Of a DNA stretch of 6,593 bases, positions 1 to 6,593 are shown piece by piece. A program made the position numbers and the translations under genes. The notes beneath the pieces are model-generated. The model was not told the DNA's origin, did no database searches, and saw only the letters and a list, made by a program, of their open reading frames with translations. Positions within the stretch are counted from its first letter, which is position 1. The number at the start of each line of letters is the position of its first letter. Source of the DNA: Psychromonas sp. (lineage in GTDB: Bacteria > Pseudomonadota > Gammaproteobacteria > Enterobacterales > Psychromonadaceae); NCBI GenBank assembly GCA_023145575.1, contig JAGLDN010000036.1, positions 1-6,593 of the forward strand, given 5' to 3'.

Positions 1-208
1 CAAGTTAATTGTCGCCTAATAATAATCACAACCTTGAACTAAACAATCGATAAATAAGTAACCATTACATTATGTTGATCTTTATTCTAATGATTAGGTT
101 AATACCTGATGTTACGTCAAGATGAAAAGTTAACAAAAAAGATTTGAGCGAGACACTAGGCATAGCGGTTTAATAATGATGTTGGATTTTATGAATGTGA
201 AAAATTAA

Positions 209-472
209 CTAATTATCATCAGATTCCATGATGAGATGAGGACGCCTTTTATGGGAGGCGCTCCTTAATTTATACCTGAAAATTTGTGAGTCAAATATGG
301 CAAAGCGTTTCAGAAATCCCATTATGAAAATTTGGCAATCATTTACTTCTATGCTTGTGCATACCCAGTGAACTCTTGCTATAGCTTGCTTAATTAAGCA
401 CTTAAATACAACTCTGAATGTACTCGATCCGTTCATATTTAACCGTTTGATATTATTGTCCTTTGTTTTCAC
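209..472 (-). CDS. Doubtful 87-residue hypothetical protein
   Basis: This frame starts with GTG (470-472) and ends at TAG (209-211). I recognise no family. The protein is basic and rather rich in Phe, Ile, Arg and Lys, with no clear signal peptide, membrane helix or catalytic motif. The only support is that its GTG overlaps the stop of a five-codon frame (MQTSQ, 469-486) as GTGA. That small frame has AGGAG at 495-499, eight bases before its ATG, an arrangement seen in translational coupling. Against it, the C-terminal part runs through two hairpins and the composition is like that of the flanking non-coding DNA. It may be a decayed gene piece or a chance frame. Confidence 0.2.
   Translation of the reverse strand: MKTKDNNIKRLNMNGSSTFRVVFKCLIKQAIARVHWVCTSIEVNDCQIFIMGFLKRFAIFDSQIFRYKLRSASHKRRPHLIMESDDN
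216..265. repeat. Two consecutive hairpins, the second GC-rich
   Basis: The first hairpin pairs TCATC (216-220) with GATGA (230-234) around a nine-base loop. The second pairs AGGACGCCT (239-247) with AGGCGCTCCT (256-265), nine pairs with one bulged base, around TTTATGGG. The second is distinctly GC-rich against its surroundings. Neither side carries a clean T-run (the plus side continues TAATTTATACC), so it would be a poor intrinsic terminator. It could be a REP-like or other small repeat element, or the structured end of an RNA. Confidence 0.4.
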
Positions 473-503
473 TGACTCGTCTGCATCGTAAAAGCTCCTG
501 TAG

Positions 504-695
504 CTACACTGTCAACAAGTCGACTTTAGTGAATACATCAGCCATTGTTTGTAAAAAGAGCGAACAGTAAACACCTGATCTATCACCATCCCGAGAGACA
601 TTCATCCAATTAATTTTTTCATTGAGGTTATTAAATCCAGCATAATTAGGCCGTTCTAGCTGTATAGTAATTCTTTGTTGTACAACGAAATTAAT
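504..695 (-). pseudogene. Possible relic coding stretch, 63 codons, no good start
   Basis: On the minus strand a frame stays open from just after a TAA (696-698) to a TAG at 504-506. Its predicted product has a balanced, protein-like composition, for example LERPNYAGFNNLNEKINW followed by MNVSRDGDRSGVYC. The first ATG comes about 30 codons in and has no Shine-Dalgarno. I do not recognise a family. It lies just upstream of, and in a different frame from, the doubtful frame at 209-472, so the two could be pieces of one decayed gene. It may equally be chance. Confidence 0.2.
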
Positions 696-786
696 TTATT
701 TCACTCCAATGCGATATATAGATTGAGGCATTTATGTTTATTTAATATTGTTATGTCAGCATTAAATTGCTGATTAGTAATTCTTT
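659..786. repeat. Imperfect 18-bp direct repeat 110 bp apart
   Basis: GCTGTATAGTAATTCTTT (659-676) and GCTGATTAGTAATTCTTT (769-786) match at 16 of 18 positions, with a perfect 12-base core. Similarity does not extend clearly beyond them. They could be short direct repeats left by an insertion or deletion, or coincidence. The first copy overlaps the frame at 504-695; the second overlaps the start of the frame at 781-993. Confidence 0.35.
677..686. repeat. Perfect 10-bp palindrome
   Basis: GTTGTACAAC is a perfect palindrome. It continues outward, after one mismatched pair, with TT/AA on each side. It directly abuts the left copy of the 18-bp direct repeat. It could be an operator, but no gene or promoter next to it supports that. 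Confidence 0.25.
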
Positions 787-993
787 ATATACACATACGA
801 CGTAAAGATGTTTTGTCAGGATTTAAATCGGATATCAACGCAAATCACAACATGAGGTAATGGTTATTCTTTTTTAGAATGTTGTAAAGCTGAGCTAGAT
901 TTTGATAAAACACGCAACAGAGGAGTGCAAGTAAACTTGGACATAGCAAGAACATTACAAAATATTTATTTATATAAAACAGTTAAGAAATAA
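781..993 (+). pseudogene. Possible relic coding stretch interrupted by one TGA
   Basis: A plus-strand frame runs from after TAA (778-780) to TAA at 991-993, with a single in-frame TGA at 853-855. The first part contains an ATG at 808 (MFCQDLNRISTQITT). The second, 45 codons long, includes ECCKAELDFDKTRNRGVQ and ends LYKTVKK. Charged and polar residues are mixed as in a real protein. No family is recognised and there is no strong Shine-Dalgarno before the ATG. A nonsense-inactivated small gene or a gene tail is possible; chance in AT-rich DNA is the alternative. Confidence 0.22.
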
Positions 994-1045
994 ATTGTTT
1001 GTTTCAATCTTCTGCTGGTCAATTTTATGCCTCGTATCTACGAAT

Positions 1046-1111
1046 AATTTTCAATTTTAATTTTCCTTTTTAATTTTCATTATTAATTTTTCATTTTGAA
1101 TTTGAATAGAT
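1046..1111. repeat. 13-bp AT-rich tandem repeat, about four to five units
   Basis: AATTTTC recurs at 1046, 1059 and 1072, and as AATTTTTC at 1085, each exactly 13 bases after the last. A degraded fifth unit starts at 1099 after a one-base insertion. The unit is roughly AATTTTCATTTTT. The regular spacing distinguishes it from general AT-richness. It lies 140-205 bases beyond the stop codon of the dehydrogenase and may have arisen by slippage. Confidence 0.6.
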
Positions 1112-1200
1112 AGATAAACAATTTAAACAGCGCATAACTAAATTGAAACAGATCGTTACATTCTCATTTAATGGTTATTAATACACAGTTTTTTACTTGT

Positions 1201-1213
1201 ATGCTAAGAGCAT
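1201..1213. repeat. Small perfect hairpin beyond the dehydrogenase stop
   Basis: ATGCT (1201-1205) and AGCAT (1209-1213) form a perfect five-pair stem with a three-base loop, about 40 bases past the TAA of the dehydrogenase. On the transcript strand it is followed by ACAAGTAAAAAAC rather than a U-run, so it is a poor intrinsic terminator. It might protect the 3' end of the transcript. Termination could otherwise be Rho-dependent. Confidence 0.25.
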
Positions 1214-1250
1214 TTACAAAATTTTTATAAGCAATATTATGCGAAGGATA

Positions 1251-4200
1251 TTAGTTTTGTGATAGCACTAATAACTCAGCTAAAGCAACTTGGCACATAC
1301 TATAGTCTGGAACAGGTACATGTAAGATATGATTAACCATCACATACCAACGCGCCTCAAGGGCTGTATGTTGTGATTCCCAATCATCAAATGCCTGTTG
1401 TATTTCGCCCCCTTTGGGGAGCATTTTTAAAATGGCTTCAGTAAGATTTGCTTGTTGTGATTCTAAATCATCACGCATTGATTCGCGCGCAAGCGTTTGC
1501 CATTTAGTATCAATCGGTAATAAGGCAAGCTGTTTCTCAACATCAAACAATTTAAGCTTATCTGCGGTAAAGAAGTAGACTTCCGCTGTCAGCTGAACAT
1601 CTACATCAAGTTTCATTGCCACTGAAATAACATTAAGCAATGAATAAACTTGATCAGGACTGGCAAGTTTTATTGCCAAAGCATCTGGCACGTGGGATGC
1701 TTTAAATTCAGCAAGTCGATCACGACGGGATTGGATTGGTTTTCCCATTAACACTGTATCAATGTTATTAACAATTTTTGCCAGTGGATCTTTATATTTT
1801 CTGATTAGGGTTCCTGTGTCAATTTCATCACGGTGATTTCTGATTAACCAACGAGTGCCATGACGGACAATTGTTTTTAGCTTAGACATCAAGCGGCTTT
1901 GTATTACACTATCGACTTGATTATCAAGCATTTCAATTTCGTGTAAAATAGCCTCTGAAGTGAAGATATCTCGCGCAGCAATCCATGCTTTACTGACATC
2001 TAAAAATGAACAACCAATACTTGATATAATACGATGTACAAATGTTGATCCCATCGTGTTAAGTAAATCATTACTCACTTGTGTTGCAACAATTTCATTT
2101 ATTAGCGGGTGTTTATAGATCTCTTTTTTATATTTTTTAACCAGTGTATTAGGAAATATGTTTTCGCATTCCCTCAACAAGTACGGATCCTTAGCCACTT
2201 TTTGAATGGCAAGCTGTTCTTTCATTTCATTTTTTGCATAAGAAAGCATTACAGAAATAACAGGTCTTACGGGGCCTTTTTTACTGTTTTTACGATCATT
2301 TAATTCCTCATTATTGGGAATAAATTCAAGCGCGCGATTAAGGATACCTTTTTCTTCTAAATCAAAAATCAACTCGCGATATTCTTCAATACGTTTATAG
2401 CCTTCAACATACGAAAGACTAATACTTTGTGCTTGACGGTAGTTGTTTTTTAAAACAATTTCAGAAACTTCATCAGTCATTTGTACAAGCAAAGCATTTC
2501 GTTGCTTAACCGTCAAATCGCCAGATGCCACTATTTTATCAAGTAGTATTTTAATATTTACTTCTAAATCTGAGCAGTTTACGCCTGCTGCATTATCTAT
2601 CGCATCGGTAAAACAAAGGCCACCCGATAACGAATATCCAATGCGTGCCATTTGAGTAAAGCCCAGATTTCCACCTTCTCCGACTACTTTACAACGAAGC
2701 TCATTACCATTTATTCGTAAAATGTCATTTGCTTTATCACCAACTTCTACGTGGGTCTCTTTCTCCCCTTTAGCATAAGTACCAATTCCACCATTCCATA
2801 ACAGGTCAACTTGGGCTTTTAATAGCAATTTAATTAGGTTCGTTGGGGTGATCTCTTTTTTATAAATATCAAATCTTTTTGCCATTTCAGGACTGACGGA
2901 TATTGATTTTGCATTACGGTCGAAGATATTGCCGCCAGGTGATAATAACGATTTATCATAATCATTCCAACCAGTACCGGAGGTTTCAAATAAGCGTTTT
3001 CGTTCTTTAAAGTTTGCAGCTAAATCAAGTGGCGTCGGATCAATAAAAATATGTAAATGATTAAAGGCACCAAGTAATGCTATGTATGTTGAGCTCAACA
3101 TACCATTACCAAATACATCACCAGCCATATCGCCAATACCAATCACTGAGATTGATTTTTTTTGAACATCAATGCCTAATTCTCTAAAGTGTCGCTGAAC
3201 ACTTATCCATGCTCCTTTTGCTGTGATCCCCATTTGTTTGTGGTCATACCCGTTACTACCGCCAGAGGCAAACGCATCATTTAGCCAAAAAGAACGATCT
3301 GTCGCTAATTCATTCGCGATATCCGAAAAAGTTGCCGTACCCTTGTCTGCAGCAACCACCAAATAAGGGTCATTCCCATCATAGCGTACTACATCAGTTG
3401 GTGGGATAAGTGTGTCGTCATTTAAATTATCAGTAATATCAAGCAATGCACTAATAAATATTTTATAACAACGGATACCTTCAGCCATAAAGGTTTCCCT
3501 GTCCATGGTGGCGCTTAATTTTTTAGCAAAAAAACCACCTTTTGCGCCCACCGGAACGATAACTGAATTTTTCACTTGCTGTGCCTTTACAAGACCTAAA
3601 ACTTCTGTTCTAAAGTCTTCTTCTCTATCTGACCAACGAAGCCCTCCTCGTGCAACTTTTCCGCCACGAAGATGCACTCCTTCAAGGCTTGGTGAATAAA
3701 CAAACACTTCATAATGCATGCTTGGTTGTGGCAAGTCTTTAATTTTTGCATGTTCAAGCTTAAAGCTAATAAATTCTTTATATTTAGTATTTTCTTTTTG
3801 GTAATAATTTGTACGCAGTGTGGCCATAATTAATTCAACATATTTTCTCAATACGCGATCATCGTTTAAATTATTAACATCATTAAGAGCTTCGATAATT
3901 ACAGATTCTAATTTTTCTTGCTGATTATTGGTATTTTTATTGCGAGGATCAAAGCGCAAGCTGAAAAGTTTAATAATTTGCATCACCAAGTCACTATGCT
4001 GAAACAGTGTTTTTGCAATAGAATCATGACTTAAGCCAAAACGGATCTGTTTTAAATATTTTGCGTAAGCGCGTAAAATACTGACATCTCGCCATGAAAT
4101 AGCAGCACCTAAAATAAGATTATTAAATGAATCGTTTTCAGATGCGCCATACCATATGGCTAAAAATGCATCAGAAAATAGACCTCTATAAGCTTCAGGA

Positions 4201-6038
4201 TCAAAATTTTCTGACGGCTCATAGATAAGTGTAAAATCATATATCCAAAATTCACTTTCCCCAATAGGCTTTATATTATACGGATATTCTTCTGCTACTG
4301 TTAATCCTAGGTTTTCTAATATCGGAATGAGTGAAGATAATGTCAATGAGCCATTTTGATGGAAAAGTTTTAATTTAAGTTCACTGCTGTTTACATCAAG
4401 AGATCGATAAAAGCGCAATGCCATGCTTTTTTTAGGATTAGCAAAAAGGGTTTCAATTCTTTCGATATCTGCTGTTGCAATACGCGAGCTAAACAGGCTT
4501 TGATAGTTAGTAGGAAAAGCACAATAATATTTCCTCGTAAGTTGTACACCTTTTTCTTCGCCAAACTGTTCAATGAGGGATTCTTGTAGCTCTTCTGTCC
4601 ACGGCTTGATCAGTTGTTTCATACGGTTTTCGATTGCTTGAGTTTCTAATGGCTCTTTAAAATGACCTTCAAGTCGAATTACTAACCGTACTCGGGTAAG
4701 GCTTGATTCACTTAAATATGTTTGATAATCAATAGAATGGACAGGTAATGTTCGATGAATAAGTTTTTTGAAATCATAACGAACTTGCGAGCAATAAACA
4801 TCTCTTGGCACAAATAATAATGCAATAACAAAGTGTTTATTTGATTCTGAACGCATAAACAGTTTAAGTTCTTTTCGTTCTTGTGCATGCAATATGTCAA
4901 TAGAATTACTTAATAGGCATTCTTCAGTTGAAAGTAGCAAGTCTTCTCTGGGAAATGTATGGATTATTTGGCTTAATTCCTTATAATGAGGTCCTCCTTT
5001 AGAATAGCCTGATTTTTCTAATATGTAACTAACCTTTTCACGAACAACAGGTATACTTGTTGGCGAACCACTATAGACTGAAGCTGTATATAAGCCAATG
5101 AAACGATAACCAGAAATGAGTTTTCCGGATTCATTAAAGTGCTTAACATAAATAACGTCAGGATAAGCAATCCGATGAACCATTGCACGTTGTGAACCTT
5201 TCCCAAAATGTAACAAGGTCGGTGTATCTAATGCCTCGATAGACTCGAATTCTGTTATATCACTCATGAAATTAGGCTGTTTTAAAAGTCCAAGTTGACT
5301 ATTATTAACGGTTTTTATATTCCCGTTTTCAATAATAAATTGATCGCTAGCTATAAATGTAAATTTATCTTTCAACAGCCATTGAAGAAAGGCTTGGTGC
5401 TCTTCAACATTTTGTAATTTTTTGTCTTTTTTATCCTTTTCACTAATTTTTATAGCGTCATTTAACGTTTTCTTTAATATTTGATAATCCATCACAACTA
5501 ATTGCGCATTTTTAAGCGCATTTTCAATATTTATTTTAATTCCATTACGTTGCTCATCTGAAGAGGTTTGGTCTATTTCAAAATAGATCACTAATTCATT
5601 ATTTTTATCACCTGATATAGAGGTTAGCTTCCCTGCTTTAGTGCGGTTCGTTGCAAATTCATTTTGAAATATGCGGTACAAGTTAATGTTAGCCGTATCA
5701 AAAACCAATTTTATGGTATCAATCACAAACGGCATATTTGAGCAAATAACACTAATTATTGTGTGAGTTGATTGCCATTCGTCTTGCTCAACATCAGGGT
5801 TAAATATTTTTATTTTTGCCTCAGATCCTCTCCAATCCTGAAATTCTCGCCAAAGAGACACAGTTAACCCTGTATGATCTTCTTGTGACATACAGATTAA
5901 ATCACTGACCACCACATCGCGATAAAAATGAGAAATAAAGCTTTGTAGCATCGTTCGCTCTTCTTTTTTAAATCCTCCTTTTAATCGTGAAAAGAGTTGC
6001 TCTAAAATATCATTTTTTTGATTAATATTTGGGGTCAT
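1251..6038 (-). CDS. gdhB: NAD-specific glutamate dehydrogenase, large GDH-180 class
   Basis: This cytoplasmic enzyme oxidatively deaminates L-glutamate with NAD+ to 2-oxoglutarate, ammonium and NADH, feeding amino-acid carbon into the TCA cycle. The 1595 residues are near the usual length of about 1600 for this bacterial family, so it looks complete. Residues 1-700 are the family's ACT-like regulatory region; SVICSNMPFVIDTIK (about 96-110) and LLFVPRDVY (407-415) are typical. The catalytic core follows: ARGGLRWSDR (796-805), DFRTEVLGLVKAQQVKN (808-824) and VPVGAKGGFF (828-837), which supply candidate glutamate-binding lysines K818, K823 and K833. The Rossmann-type motif GIGDMAGDVFGNGM (967-980) binds the dinucleotide. 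WNGGIGTY (1081-1088), EGGNLGFTQMARI (1121-1133) and TDAIDNAAGVNCSD (1144-1157) close the core, and a helical C-terminal region of about 400 residues follows. A lysine-rich stretch (about 197-208) looks like a linker. The ATG is chosen for its Shine-Dalgarno; the next in-frame Met is residue 30. Relatives are known to be allosterically controlled, for example by arginine in Pseudomonas. The gene appears monocistronic here. The symbol follows Pseudomonas usage. Confidence 0.97.
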   Translation of the reverse strand: MTPNINQKNDILEQLFSRLKGGFKKEERTMLQSFISHFYRDVVVSDLICMSQEDHTGLTVSLWREFQDWRGSEAKIKIFNPDVEQDEWQSTHTIISVICSNMPFVIDTIKLVFDTANINLYRIFQNEFATNRTKAGKLTSISGDKNNELVIYFEIDQTSSDEQRNGIKINIENALKNAQLVVMDYQILKKTLNDAIKISEKDKKDKKLQNVEEHQAFLQWLLKDKFTFIASDQFIIENGNIKTVNNSQLGLLKQPNFMSDITEFESIEALDTPTLLHFGKGSQRAMVHRIAYPDVIYVKHFNESGKLISGYRFIGLYTASVYSGSPTSIPVVREKVSYILEKSGYSKGGPHYKELSQIIHTFPREDLLLSTEECLLSNSIDILHAQERKELKLFMRSESNKHFVIALLFVPRDVYCSQVRYDFKKLIHRTLPVHSIDYQTYLSESSLTRVRLVIRLEGHFKEPLETQAIENRMKQLIKPWTEELQESLIEQFGEEKGVQLTRKYYCAFPTNYQSLFSSRIATADIERIETLFANPKKSMALRFYRSLDVNSSELKLKLFHQNGSLTLSSLIPILENLGLTVAEEYPYNIKPIGESEFWIYDFTLIYEPSENFDPEAYRGLFSDAFLAIWYGASENDSFNNLILGAAISWRDVSILRAYAKYLKQIRFGLSHDSIAKTLFQHSDLVMQIIKLFSLRFDPRNKNTNNQQEKLESVIIEALNDVNNLNDDRVLRKYVELIMATLRTNYYQKENTKYKEFISFKLEHAKIKDLPQPSMHYEVFVYSPSLEGVHLRGGKVARGGLRWSDREEDFRTEVLGLVKAQQVKNSVIVPVGAKGGFFAKKLSATMDRETFMAEGIRCYKIFISALLDITDNLNDDTLIPPTDVVRYDGNDPYLVVAADKGTATFSDIANELATDRSFWLNDAFASGGSNGYDHKQMGITAKGAWISVQRHFRELGIDVQKKSISVIGIGDMAGDVFGNGMLSSTYIALLGAFNHLHIFIDPTPLDLAANFKERKRLFETSGTGWNDYDKSLLSPGGNIFDRNAKSISVSPEMAKRFDIYKKEITPTNLIKLLLKAQVDLLWNGGIGTYAKGEKETHVEVGDKANDILRINGNELRCKVVGEGGNLGFTQMARIGYSLSGGLCFTDAIDNAAGVNCSDLEVNIKILLDKIVASGDLTVKQRNALLVQMTDEVSEIVLKNNYRQAQSISLSYVEGYKRIEEYRELIFDLEEKGILNRALEFIPNNEELNDRKNSKKGPVRPVISVMLSYAKNEMKEQLAIQKVAKDPYLLRECENIFPNTLVKKYKKEIYKHPLINEIVATQVSNDLLNTMGSTFVHRIISSIGCSFLDVSKAWIAARDIFTSEAILHEIEMLDNQVDSVIQSRLMSKLKTIVRHGTRWLIRNHRDEIDTGTLIRKYKDPLAKIVNNIDTVLMGKPIQSRRDRLAEFKASHVPDALAIKLASPDQVYSLLNVISVAMKLDVDVQLTAEVYFFTADKLKLFDVEKQLALLPIDTKWQTLARESMRDDLESQQANLTEAILKMLPKGGEIQQAFDDWESQHTALEARWYVMVNHILHVPVPDYSMCQVALAELLVLSQN

Positions 6039-6042
6039 TTTG

Positions 6043-6048
6043 CCACCT
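6043..6048 (-). promoter_or_regulatory. Ribosome binding site of the glutamate dehydrogenase gene
   Basis: Read on the minus strand, AGGTGG lies four bases (CAAA) before the ATG at 6036-6038. It is a good match to the anti-Shine-Dalgarno complement. It supports this ATG over the next in-frame methionine, 29 codons further in. Confidence 0.7.
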
Positions 6049-6114
6049 ACGCGATAGTGTAATATGAAGTTTTAAGTGTATTTAAAAATAAAATTGTTTA
6101 GGTTTTATATTGCA

Positions 6115-6147
6115 TTGATTGTAAAAATATATTTTTTTACAACTCAA
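6115..6147. repeat. Long AT-rich inverted repeat upstream of the dehydrogenase, possible operator or leader hairpin
   Basis: The left arm TTGATTGTAAAAA (6115-6127) pairs with the right arm TTTTTACAACTCAA (6134-6147). This gives 13 base pairs with one bulged C (6143) and a six-base loop, TATATT. It ends 77 bases upstream of the start codon. Either it is a dyad for a DNA-binding regulator next to the promoter, or it folds in the 5' untranslated RNA if transcription starts further upstream. The T-run lies inside the stem rather than after it, so it is not a typical intrinsic terminator. AT-richness makes chance dyads more likely. Confidence 0.4.
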
Positions 6148-6337
6148 TAAAGCATCATAAAATAATTGCAGTTATCACCTAGGTCACTTCAAAATCTGTA
6201 ATCAGTCACAAACGAGAATATCAGGGTAAAGTGATTTGCCTCAGTATTCGGTCTTGTCTGGACGATTTACTTTTCTGACTTAGTTTTTGAAGTTATATGA
6301 CTAAAAACTACAGTCTAGATGAAAAAATAACTATTTC

Positions 6338-6354
6338 AGTATAATTAGTATACT
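6338..6354. repeat. Short perfect inverted repeat AGTATA-N5-TATACT
   Basis: AGTATA (6338-6343) and TATACT (6349-6354) form a perfect six-base dyad around ATTAG. The arms resemble -10 elements on both strands, but I found no -35 at normal spacing on either. It may be an operator half-site pair or a chance dyad in AT-rich DNA. Confidence 0.2.
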
Positions 6355-6405
6355 TGCTTATTTTTAAGTACTCTGCAACCGTAAGCGCAATACAATTAAA
6401 AAAAA

Positions 6406-6419
6406 TTGATGCAGATCAT
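6406..6419. promoter_or_regulatory. FNR/CRP-family-like binding site
   Basis: TTGATGCAGATCAT matches the FNR consensus TTGAT-N4-ATCAA at nine of ten defined bases. It also shares the GAT-N4-ATC core with CRP sites. It lies about 370 bases upstream of the dehydrogenase start, far for direct control unless the promoter is distal. It could instead serve a gene beyond the right edge. Oxygen- or carbon-dependent control of glutamate catabolism would be plausible, but this is inference from one motif. Confidence 0.3.
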
Positions 6420-6540
6420 TATATTTACAATATTATTTGGTTTTAGGTAAGCTAAAGTTGAATAAGTATAAAAACCATGTTTTCTCACGATGCAAGATTA
6501 GGTAAATATTAGAAGCGAGGACTTTTTGAGGCATACTAGG

Positions 6541-6593
6541 GGCTGTTGATCTTGCACATTGGCAACCAAATCATTGAGCAAGCTAGTGCGAGC
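6541..6593. mobile_element. Possible end of an insertion sequence cut by the window edge
   Basis: At about 6541 the AT-rich intergenic sequence gives way to more balanced sequence starting GGCTGTTGATCTTGCAC. It is preceded by CTAG (6537-6540), which fits the YTAR target preference described for IS5-group elements. A G-rich start with GCTGTTGATC is reminiscent of insertion-sequence termini. From 6542 the plus strand is open to the edge without an ATG, and the minus strand is also open across the boundary, so neither strand proves a transposase. No matching inverted end was seen in the window. I cannot name a family. Confidence 0.2.

Larger units (their letters stand above)
1..1250. other. Gene-poor AT-rich region downstream of the dehydrogenase
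   Basis: This 1.25 kb carries no frame that looks like an intact, recognisable gene, and I saw no tRNA or rRNA signature. Positions 1-208 hold nothing I can support beyond short frames. An open frame ending in KLIVA-TAA at 17-19 on the plus strand could be the tail of a gene to the left, but five codons prove nothing. The remaining content (hairpins, open stretches, repeats) is listed separately. I see no canonical hairpin-plus-U-run terminator just after the dehydrogenase stop. Confidence 0.6.
6039..6593. other. Upstream region of the dehydrogenase gene, no convincing gene
   Basis: These 555 bases are AT-rich and carry stops in all frames at short intervals. The longest minus-strand frame I read (6433-6534, 33 residues) has no Shine-Dalgarno. 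The region should hold the promoter of the dehydrogenase. I see no clear sigma-70 pair. The best -10 candidate on the minus strand is TATAAA at 6104-6109, about 65 bases before the ATG, but it lacks a recognisable -35 at normal spacing. Palindromes in the region are listed separately. A further short one, TCACCTAGGTCA, lies at 6175-6186 with an 8-base perfect core. Confidence 0.6.

Noticed and set aside
73..82. TGTTGATCTT shared between 73-82 and 6543-6552, as if marking two element ends
   Set aside because: Ten bases in the same orientation is expected by chance in an AT-rich window, and ends of one element should be inverted.
504..606. Faint likeness of SRDGDRSGVYCSLF to the signature loop of protein tyrosine phosphatases
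   Set aside because: The catalytic Cys-X5-Arg arrangement is absent (no Cys five residues before the Arg) and the flanking domain is missing; treated as coincidence.
845..955. Minus-strand 36-residue frame with a hydrophobic start (MFLLCPSLLALLCC), signal-peptide-like
   Set aside because: It has no Shine-Dalgarno and no positive charge before the hydrophobic run, and it is antisense to another open stretch; likely chance.
1168..1181. TTAAT-GGTT-ATTAA hairpin as the dehydrogenase terminator
   Set aside because: The stem is all A-T and is not followed by a U-run on the transcript strand.
2109..2655. Plus-strand open frames of 64 and 70 codons inside the dehydrogenase gene
   Set aside because: They are antisense shadows of a strongly supported gene, with no ribosome binding site or family likeness.
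4391..5206. Minus-strand frames of 60-62 codons within the dehydrogenase
   Set aside because: They lie out of frame inside the same gene and have low-complexity, non-protein-like products; they are shadows.
6196..6209. TGTAATCAGTCACA as a CRP site
   Set aside because: The half-sites are four rather than six bases apart and the left half is degraded.
6433..6534. Minus-strand 33-residue frame upstream of the dehydrogenase
   Set aside because: It has no ribosome binding site, no recognisable family, and AT-rich chance composition.

Overview
The window holds one certain gene, a very large NAD-dependent glutamate dehydrogenase of the GDH-180 class (1595 residues, minus strand, 1251-6038). It is flanked by about 1.25 kb on its 3' side and 0.55 kb on its 5' side in which I find no convincing intact gene. 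The enzyme class, its motifs and the AT-rich composition suggest a low-GC gammaproteobacterium, possibly a marine or cold-adapted one. That placement is an inference from the protein's general look, not an identification.

Layout from left to right. Positions 1-1250 are AT-rich and mostly non-coding. They contain two consecutive hairpins (216-265), one of them GC-rich for this neighbourhood, and a doubtful 87-codon minus-strand frame (209-472). A second minus-strand open stretch without a good start lies at 504-695. A plus-strand frame at 781-993 is interrupted by a single TGA. A tandem repeat with a strict 13-bp spacing lies at 1046-1111, and a small perfect hairpin at 1201-1213. The open stretches could be relics of decayed genes or chance frames in AT-rich DNA; the sequence alone cannot decide.

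Positions 1251-6038 encode the dehydrogenase, apparently intact from a well-placed Shine-Dalgarno sequence to a TAA stop, with all the expected catalytic and nucleotide-binding motifs. It should link amino-acid breakdown (glutamate to 2-oxoglutarate plus ammonium) to NADH production and the TCA cycle.

Positions 6039-6593 are the upstream region of the dehydrogenase. They carry a long AT-rich inverted repeat about 80-110 bp before the start codon, smaller palindromes, and an FNR/CRP-family-like site about 370 bp upstream. The extreme right edge changes in character and might be the start of an insertion sequence cut by the window end. No RNA gene or CRISPR array was seen. I found no strong evidence of a new multi-gene system; the points worth checking are the regulatory palindromes and the possibly decayed flank.
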